64,000 nt of DNA from Batkoa obscura. Taxonomy: Eukaryota > Entomophthoromycota > Entomophthoromycetes > Entomophthorales > Batkoaceae. Below the pieces are notes generated by a model that was given only the letters and a program-made list of their open reading frames with translations, had not been told where the DNA came from and searched no databases. Shown here piece by piece: positions 57,828 to 64,000 of this stretch (position 1 is its first letter; each line of letters starts with the position of its first letter). Where the stretch lies: the NCBI GenBank assembly GCA_030770535.1, contig JASVEC010000006.1:682001-746000 (forward strand), read 5' to 3'. The position numbers and the translations under genes were made by a program.

Positions 57828-59070
57828 TTATTTTAAAAAATAATTTAAAAGATCCGATAACGTCACAATACCTTCTAATCGATCTTGATCATCTACCACA
57901 ATTAATCGATTCACCACTTCTTTTTTAATAGTTTCCATTATTGACTTTAATGTATCAGAACTTTGACAACGATGTACTCCTTCAAATGACTAATGAACTT
58001 ATAAACTCATATCTAACAAATAATAAAAGCTCTTACCTCTGAACGATACATCAAAGCGTCTGAAATAGTATGATCTAAGATAGAAAAATCACCTTCTTTT
58101 AATAAAGCCATAATATCATGGTTTTCAAATACATTTAAAACCACCTGATTCTCATCTAATATAGGAACAGCTGCTACTCTACGTTCCATAAATCCTTTAA
58201 CTACTTCCATAACTTTATCATTTAACTTTGCCGTTAAGATATTTTTATAGCTTCCAATCCCGATTTCTTTTAAAGTGACATTTAATGTGGATTTAGCTTT
58301 ATACTGAAGTAAATCAAGAATTAATCTTTGTTATTAATAGTGTATTTAAACAAGAACTTACATTAACAGCTAAAAATTTTAAGATCCTATATTGCGTCAA
58401 AACAGTAACCACTGTATCTTGTTGAGTAATTGGGTCTCTATCAATAACAGGTAAAATGTGAGAATTAGCAGAAAGGATACGATTAGCTGCTAGGTTCAAA
58501 GAATCAAATGGAGAAATACGAATCAAATCCCTATCTTTTGAAAATAAACCCATCTCTTGTTCAATTTTTTTAACTTGACCCACTTCTAAAGTATCTAACT
58601 CTTCAATAGCTTCATCATAATTTTTATTATAAAAATATTCAATTAATGATAAAAAATCATTGCTACTTAATAACCCACTGTATTTTTGAGTTTCGCTATT
58701 GAATAATGGAGCGTAATGAACACCTAATATTGGGGATTTAAATTAACTTCGTTTAGGAGACCATATAAAAAATATATTACTTACCATTATGTAATAAAGC
58801 TGCTAATGCTTTTTTGAGTGGTAAATGATGATCTAACAATATTACTTTAAAACTTATAGGTAATAAATCATATGAGGAATGTTGTAATAATAAATCTTTG
58901 ATACTTGCACTTGAATTATCATTTTCGGAACCCTATATAATAATGTTTTTATTAGTCTATGATCAATGATTAAAATTAAGCTCAAATACTACTTTATTTA
59001 ATAAATTATTTGGTCGACTATAACTTCCTTCCTCTCCCAATACTTCTTTTTTAACATTTGGGATATCCAT
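57828..59070 (-). CDS. SNF4: Snf4, gamma subunit of AMP-activated kinase
   Basis: Minus strand, about six exons, ATG at 59070, stop TAA 57828-57830. After a short leader, four CBS motifs follow in two pairs: DLLPISFKVILLDHHLPLKKALAALLHNG / YAPLFNSETQKYSGLLSSNDFLSLIEYFY; LIRISPFDSLNLAANRILSANSHILPVIDRDPITQQDTVVTVLTQYRILKFLAVN; VMEVVKGFMERRVAAVPILDENQVVLNVFENHDIMALLK; and TLKSIMETIKKEVVNRLIVVDDQDRLEGIVTLSDLLNYFL. The Bateman pairs bind adenine nucleotides and, with Snf1 and a beta subunit, sense energy state and control glucose-repressed genes. Ser/Asp residues in the nucleotide-binding ends (TLSDLL, LTQYRIL) are present. It lacks a long N-terminal extension, as in yeast. Confidence 0.93.
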
Positions 59071-59435
59071 TTTATTTTGTTAAATTATTAAAATCAAATT
59101 AATGTTTATTTTTTTTCCATGTGCTGATATTCTTTTGTAAAGTTAAGAACCAATTATAATTTATGATTTTTATTTAAGCCTTAAGTTTTTAGTATTATGT
59201 TATCATTTTGTATTAAATTAACAAAATACTAATTAGAATGACCTGATAGAATTACTTATCGGTATTATAGTAGAACAATATTGTACTTATATATGCTATC
59301 AAATCTTTCAATTATAATAAAATAAAATCAAAATAACTAAAAGTATATCAAATTATTTCTATAAATCTCCTCTTAATTTATTAAAGTTTAACAATAAAAT
59401 AGCATAAACTCCTAACAATAAACTACACCTTATCT
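59071..59435. other. Spacer between SNF4 and RPB8
   Basis: AT-rich; must contain the SNF4 promoter and the RPB8 3' end. Nothing specific seen. Confidence 0.4.
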
Positions 59436-60161
59436 TTAGTTACGTTTTGACTTTTTAGTCCCACCAACCTCATCATCTTCATCACGAGGTTTATTATCTT
59501 CAGCGATATAATCATCAATTAATAAATAAACATAATGATTAACGTTAAACTCGGCTAAACTACTTGGGGTAGTAGTTAAACTTAATAATAACCCACCAAA
59601 AGAAACATACACAGTACTAATTATTGAAAAATTTATAGATTAGTTTTATAATCCTTATACAGTTTAAAACAACCACTTACGCTTCTTCTTCATTTTTTTC
59701 TTCATAGCGATAGACTTTACCATACATTATATATTTAAAATGATCCCCTAAACCAGTGGGTGCCATATTGTTCCATGATGGTGGTTCTAAAGTACTTGGA
59801 TCATCTTTGACTGGCTCGCCATCTGGTGATAAATTAAAAGCAATGGCAATATGATATTGTTCACCAACATTGACATTGATTAATTCAGAGTTAAAGTCTA
59901 ATACTAATTCCATATTTAAAAAGAGAGATCTTGCTTCAAATCTAGAAACTAAAAATATAAATATTAGTTTAAATTAAAATATTAAATTAAAAGATACTAA
60001 ATTTTGAATAAATTTATAATATAATTTAAAAATTTACCTTTATCAAATTTTTTACCAAACCTATCTAAATATAAAACTTCAAAAGCATCACCAATCAATA
60101 TATTCTCTCTAAATTTATCATCAGGTGTTACCCAATGTTTAGTAAATAAGGCTTTTGCCAT
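59436..60161 (-). CDS. RPB8: RNA polymerase I/II/III subunit Rpb8 (RPABC3)
   Basis: Three exons from ATG 60161 to stop TAA 59436-59438. FEVLYLDRFGKKFDKVSRFEARSLFLNMELVLDFNSELINVNVGEQYHIAIAFNL matches the start of Rpb8 (F-E-V-x-x-x-D-x-x-G-K-K-F-D-x-V-S-R), and FKYIMYGKVYRYE and TVYVSFGGLLLSL are its diagnostic middle motifs; YVYLLIDDY ends the fold. The OB-like subunit is shared by all three nuclear polymerases. Two oddities: about 23 residues (MAKALFTKHWVTPDDKFRENILIG) precede the usual start, and there is a charged ~20-residue tail with a KKSKR nuclear signal. An acidic loop insertion (GEPVKDDPSTLEPPSWNNMAPTGLG) is also longer than usual. Introns 59615-59680 and about 59950-60040. Confidence 0.85.
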
Positions 60162-60570
60162 CTTTTTTTTAATTTCACTTAAATGTTTATATTTTTCTTC
60201 TTCTTCTTCTTCTTTTTTACTATCTAATCCAATTAAATGATGATCATTATTTTCAATTAATTCTAAATTGGTACTATCGTTTTTTTCTTCAAATAAACCT
60301 AGTAAGTTTGTTTAATATGCTACTTTAAATAACTGTAGTTTTATTTCACTTACTCATCTTTAATATATTTTTTAAAAAAAGTTAGCTTTATTTTGGGATC
60401 CTTTTTTTGGATTTGTTAGTTGACTTTCATTGGCAATTCGTAAAAGCTGAATTTTAATAAAATTGGTAAATTAGTTAAATCTAAATTTTTTAAATAATCA
60501 AAAAACAATGAATCAACAAAACTACTATTATCTATGTAATACTTATGAATCCACGTCTTACAAAACTATA
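60162..60570 (-). other. Exon-like sequence upstream of and in frame with RPB8
   Basis: Minus strand. The RPB8 frame stays open upstream to 60300 (GLFEEKNDSTNLELIENND ... KKEEEEEEKYKHLSEIKKK), where an acceptor ACTTACTAG is seen. Beyond a possible intron, 60350-60470 gives LLRIANESQLTNPKKGSQNKANFF, then a run of seven T that shifts the frame before KKYIKDE. This looks coding, but not Rpb8. It may be an N-terminal extension, the end of another gene, or a broken gene; a homopolymer error is possible. Confidence 0.4.
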
Positions 60571-60715
60571 AAAAATAGAATAATAAGTCAAACACTATCC
60601 TATATATTCATTCATTAAGTTGTATATAAAATAATGTGTAATTTAAAGTCTGATAATGAGATAATGACAATGTGTAAGTTAAACTGGTACTATTTTAATT
60701 ATAGATAAACAAATA

Positions 60716-60820
60716 TATGGGGATATATTTTTTTGTTTAAGAATTTTACTAATAATATTTCCGCTCAAATAGCACTTAAAAAGTGAGAAAAGTGATGAAA
60801 CCAAAAGGTACATCCTCATA
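60716..60820 (-). mobile_element. MITE copy 10 (reverse orientation)
   Basis: TATGGGGATATATTTTTTTG ... CCAAAAGGTACATCCTCATA; TA on both sides. Confidence 0.87.
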
Positions 60821-61150
60821 TAGTAAACCAGTTTTTGATATATTTTGTATTTAATAATTTTATGATTAATAAGTTCGATCAAAGCATGCCTATTAAGCAA
60901 TTTAAATAAAATTATACTATGAAAGGTATTATTTACCGCTAGTAATTAATATAAACGTATATTAAACACATGACTATATTAAAAGTTTTTGGTTTTAATT
61001 TCTTTTTATAAATTCCATTCCTTTAAACTAATATTATTTCATTATTAATAAAATAAGCTTAGAAAATATTTACAGAATAAAAGATAAATACAATAGCATA
61101 ATAATACAGGTTTTAATAGCTACAAAAAATATGATAAACACAAAATCCCA
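60821..61150. other. Spacer between MITE copies 10 and 11
   Basis: 330 bp of AT-rich text flanked by MITEs in opposite orientation; no gene. Confidence 0.4.
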
Positions 61151-61255
61151 TATGGGGGTGTCTTTTTTGGCTTCATCACTTTTTCCATTTCTTAAGCGCT
61201 ATTTGGGCGGAAAAATTGTTAGTAAAATTCTTAAACATAAAAATACATCTCTATA
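61151..61255 (+). mobile_element. MITE copy 11
   Basis: TATGGGGGTGTCTTTTTTGG ... AAAAATACATCTCTATA; keeps AAGCGCTATTTGGGCGGAAA. With copy 10 it forms an inverted pair. Confidence 0.87.
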
Positions 61256-61749
61256 TATTAGCTTGAATTTCAGCCAATTCATCATTTACATAAAACCATT
61301 TATTAGATTATATTTAAGACTTCTAATGTGATACTATCCTCATTGTCCAGGCATACGTCAGAATATCCTTATTCTAAATTAAACAACAAAAATAAGTGAC
61401 TTGGAAAAGATTAAATAACTAATAGGTAAGTGAATAAATTATACGATTCTAATTTGGTTAATAGAACTTGATTGACAGTAACAATAGCTGAGCTGATTGA
61501 TTCTGTAGTTAGTTTATAAGCAGATTTCAAGTTTATGACCCTAATTATGTAAGTTGTTGTATTAAGCAGTTCTTGTAAAGTAGTGATAAATAATCCACAA
61601 ATGGAATAACATGTCAGGTTGGTTGCTATATTAATAGAACTTGGTTAAACTTTATAAAAAACTAAAGTCATTTATTGAAAACTTAATATACCAGAAGGAT
61701 AAAACTACATTAGCCTGGTGACAAGATTTAAGTGTATAGAAATTTTGCA
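61256..61749. other. Spacer, perhaps decayed kinase part
   Basis: Less AT-rich than most spacers but without an open frame. As the decayed Sel1 region follows directly, this may be the ruined kinase half of the same gene copy; no kinase motif could be read. Confidence 0.3.
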
Positions 61750-62145
61750 TAGTAGTCTAATGTAGGGGATATAAACGCTTTGCATTATTATGCTTACTAT
61801 ATATACTGGGACATCAAATGCTATTTAAAAAAGGAAATTATTAGATTTATTTGAATTCGAGCTAGTTGCCTTATTTGGTTTACTAAACACTTTGAAGTAG
61901 CTTATAATTTATTATATAGTTCCTGGAAAGAAAGGCAATTAAACCTACCTTAATATTGGATCACAATGCTTTTATAAGGCGCCTTATTTGGCCCATAGTA
62001 AAGCTTAATTCCATCTACTGAATTGTCACTTGAAGGAAAAAAGAATCGTCAAGGATTTTATGAAAGGAATCTTGTTAGCATAAAGTAATTGAGTAGGACA
62101 TTCAATGATCAGGATTTGCTAGATAAATTCGATATTATTTTTTGA
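61750..62145 (+). pseudogene. Decayed copy of the kinase-Sel1 gene tail
   Basis: Aligns by eye with 340-740 of the window. Matching words include GCTTACTATATATACTGGG against GGTTATTATTTATATTGGG, CAATGCTTTTATAAGGCGCC against CAATGCTTTTATAGGGCGTC, CACTTGAAGGAAAAAAGAA against TATTTGAAAGGAAAAGGAA, and GGACATTCAATGATCAGGA against GGGCATTCAATAGCAGGAG. Many stops and small indels; a dead duplicate of the host gene. Confidence 0.75.
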
Positions 62146-63109
62146 TCTTTAGTTCATTATGTTTTTTATTTTAATATAAATAATGTTTTCAACTAAAGCA
62201 TTTTAATTTGAAAGAAAGTATTTTTTTTCAAAATTAAACACTGTTTTTATACAAGTTTTATTGCAGTTGTGGAAGACACTGTAGAAACTAACGTTCAAGA
62301 TAGGCAGACACATGTAACAATCAACGTTATAATGGAAATAAATATATACTAGATAATGACCAATACTTAGAGCTAGACAAGTTGTTATTTCAAAAAGTGT
62401 GCCATTTATTTGATGATTAGACACGATAAATAAGTAAATACCATATCAAGCTCATTTTTTATCTTTTTGAAGTCTCTTTAATCTTTTACCAAATATTGCC
62501 TTTATTCAAGGAATACATAAACCTATAAAGTGGTAAATGCGCTCCAAAACACATCTATTTTTGGTTACATATTTGGTTCTATTAAACGAGGGACTGTATC
62601 AGTCTAATACATATATAATTACTTAGAAATATTTGAACTTAGGTTCCCAACGAAGTGACCCGTTGAAAAACACAAGCTTGGATGAAAGGCAATAATTCAC
62701 TATGAGAGTAGCTAATAATTTATTCTTACGTACAAAACAATTCAAAACTAGCTTTTATACGACATATAAAGATACAATAATACCAACTTTATAAATTGTA
62801 TAGAAAATAATAAGGAAGCCAACCAGTAAGAATTTTATTGTTTATAGGAACATTTATATTAGCATGAATTAAAACCAATAAAATAAAATATAACTTGAAT
62901 AAGTAAACAAAGTGGGCCTCCATCTATTATATTAAATTCAGCTTTATATTCATCAAACTGCTAATTATGTACACTATCATTTAGATCATATAAATTACTA
63001 AATACATAATCCACATAAAAGCATTTCTACTTTTGATTTCTACCTTTTCACATATTAAGGCGAGTAACACTAGCAGCCCATCACTTGTATAATTGCTTTG
63101 AAAGCATTT
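62146..63109. other. Intergenic, no gene seen
   Basis: AT-rich, no supported gene. Between 62520 and 62700 the base mix rises in GC without an open frame. Confidence 0.35.
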
Positions 63110-63270
63110 ATAAATTTGGGTCTACCGCAAGTTTGGTCTTTTTAAATTAGTTCAAACGCGACTACTAAGCTTTTGTTTCTTTCTTGATTGGATCATCTCT
63201 CCGGTATGTGAAAACAATTGGATTTCTATAAGTCATGACAATCCAAACTAAACCTGTAAACTAAATAGAT
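63110..63270 (-). other. Possible terminal exon or fragment of a membrane protein
   Basis: On the minus strand, an acceptor-like TTTAGTTTACAG is followed by GLVWIVMTYRNPIVFTYRRDDPIKKETKA and a stop (about 63170). The stretch has a half membrane helix and a basic tail. Upstream (63360-63560) frames are broken (for example YDQE, stop, IQGELRPRFFSIL), so this may be the end of a dead gene. No family named. Confidence 0.3.
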
Positions 63271-63667
63271 AAATCTTAATTAGGTTAACTACATCTCTGA
63301 TAAAGTTGAATTTGATAAATGATTTTCAATCAAGGTGAAAATCAATATTTATTTAACAAAACTTACCTAAGCTAGTACTAAATGACAGATAGTGGGACAA
63401 CTTAGATCGGTTAATTTTTAACAACAGAATACTGAAAAATCTTGGCCTTAACTCTCCTTGAATTTATTCTTGATCATAACGAAAGCAAATTACTATTTTA
63501 GTCAAAGTTAACCAATCAGTATTGCCCCACTATAAGCCACTTTAAATCCATTATTAAACAGAGGTTAAAATGACAAAGTTAAGTGAATACTTAATACAGT
63601 TAGGAAAAAAATGGGTCGATTTGTTTCAATAACTTTTATCAACAAGAAAAGACCACTTTTATAAATA

Positions 63668-64000
63668 ATGGGAGGAATTAGTCCAATATCTAATAGTAAA
63701 GTGATTGATATCTTGAGTAAAAGATTAGATGAAAATGAAAATTTATTAAATGAAACGAATTCCTATTCTGCTATCAATGAAACCAATTTACAAGATAATG
63801 ATGTTGAAGAAACTGGATTTGCTTCTGATTTTGAAAATATAGTTACAACCTTCTGGTCTGATTTTGTGGATTTCATGTTTGCTTCGGACGTGTTTTCACT
63901 AGGTGTAGGTAAACCCACATTCTATTTTTATATATAAGAGAGATTTTTAAATTTGTTTAAAGGTATAATCATTGGTACCACTTTTACAGATGCTATAAAC
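63668..64000 (+). CDS. Large-conductance mechanosensitive channel MscL (3' partial)
   Basis: ATG at 63668. The N-terminal ~50 residues (MGGISPISNSKVIDILSKRLDENENLLNETNSYS...) are a eukaryote-specific extension. Then comes DFENIVTTFWSDFVDFMFASDVFSLGVG, which matches the MscL amphipathic first helix (F-W-x-D-F-x-x-F-x-x-x-x-x-V-x-x-L-x-V-G). A 54-nt intron (63909-63962) is followed by GIIIGTTFTDAIN, the beginning of the pore-lining helix, where the window ends. MscL is a homopentamer that opens under membrane tension; in fungi it may act at the plasma membrane or in an organelle. The dead paralogue at 29119-29880 shows how the rest would look (PPLGLLIAGK, second helix). This copy appears whole as far as it goes. 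Confidence 0.85.

Noticed and set aside
1-64000. tRNA, rRNA or CRISPR arrays
   Set aside because: No tRNA B-box with a matching acceptor stem, no rRNA motif and no regularly spaced direct repeats were recognised; CRISPR is not expected in this nuclear genome.

Overview
This 64 kb window is nuclear DNA of a very AT-rich fungus, most likely an early-diverging ('zygomycete'-type) lineage. The evidence is: short introns (about 40-70 nt) with GTAAGT-like donors and TACTAAC-like branch sites; a clear yeast-like housekeeping set (HBS1, SNF4, DCN1, ARC1, PUB1-type RRM protein, prohibitin, UBA1, CMR1); cell-wall and secreted families typical of fungi (tyrosinase, Kre9/Knh1-like GPI protein, kelch membrane protein); a kinase-Sel1 protein of the sort that is greatly expanded in Glomeromycotina and relatives; and one U12-type AT-AC intron, a feature lost from most Dikarya but kept in some Mucoromycota. 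The exact lineage is inference.

Layout. 1-6.6 kb: the end of a kinase/Sel1 gene, a Cid1-like nucleotidyltransferase with at least ten exons, and a secreted tyrosinase. 8.3-11.5 kb: a head-to-head pair of a ~104 bp MITE, prohibitin 1 and a divergent 57-codon small gene. 12.4-22.4 kb: a tandem array of CMR1/WDR76 WD40 genes: one N-terminal fragment, one decayed copy, one N-truncated but open copy, and one intact copy. Two near-perfect tracts (about 315 bp and 262 bp) shared between otherwise diverged copies point to recent gene conversion. 22.6-26.7 kb: ubiquitin-activating enzyme E1 in 18 exons. 26.7-34.4 kb: a solo LTR-like element, a dead MscL mechanosensitive channel gene, a divergent mitochondrial pair (NME6-type NDP kinase and TypA GTPase) and a kelch membrane protein. 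35-43 kb: a small Tudor-like protein, a GPI-anchored wall protein, a dead seven-helix receptor, and FAN1 nuclease. 44-57 kb: an orphan gene, ARC1, LTR remnants, HBS1 (with the U12 intron), FRA10AC1, DCN1, a KIAA1143-like protein and a TIA1/PUB1-like RRM protein. 57.8-64 kb: SNF4, RPB8, two MITEs, a decayed copy of the kinase/Sel1 tail, and the start of an apparently live MscL gene that runs off the window.

Themes. Host genes are compact, often divergent, and split by tiny introns. Between them lie long AT-rich stretches holding at least 12 copies of one TA-flanked MITE, three LTR-like fossils of one family and several dead host genes whose decay is rich in C-to-T/G-to-A changes. Ubiquitin-like signalling is well represented (UBA1, DCN1, and CMR1/WDR76, a presumptive CUL4-DDB1 adaptor), as are translation quality control (HBS1, ARC1, TypA) and DNA repair (FAN1, CMR1). 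All exon joins were done by eye; gene ends are more certain than internal splice sites.
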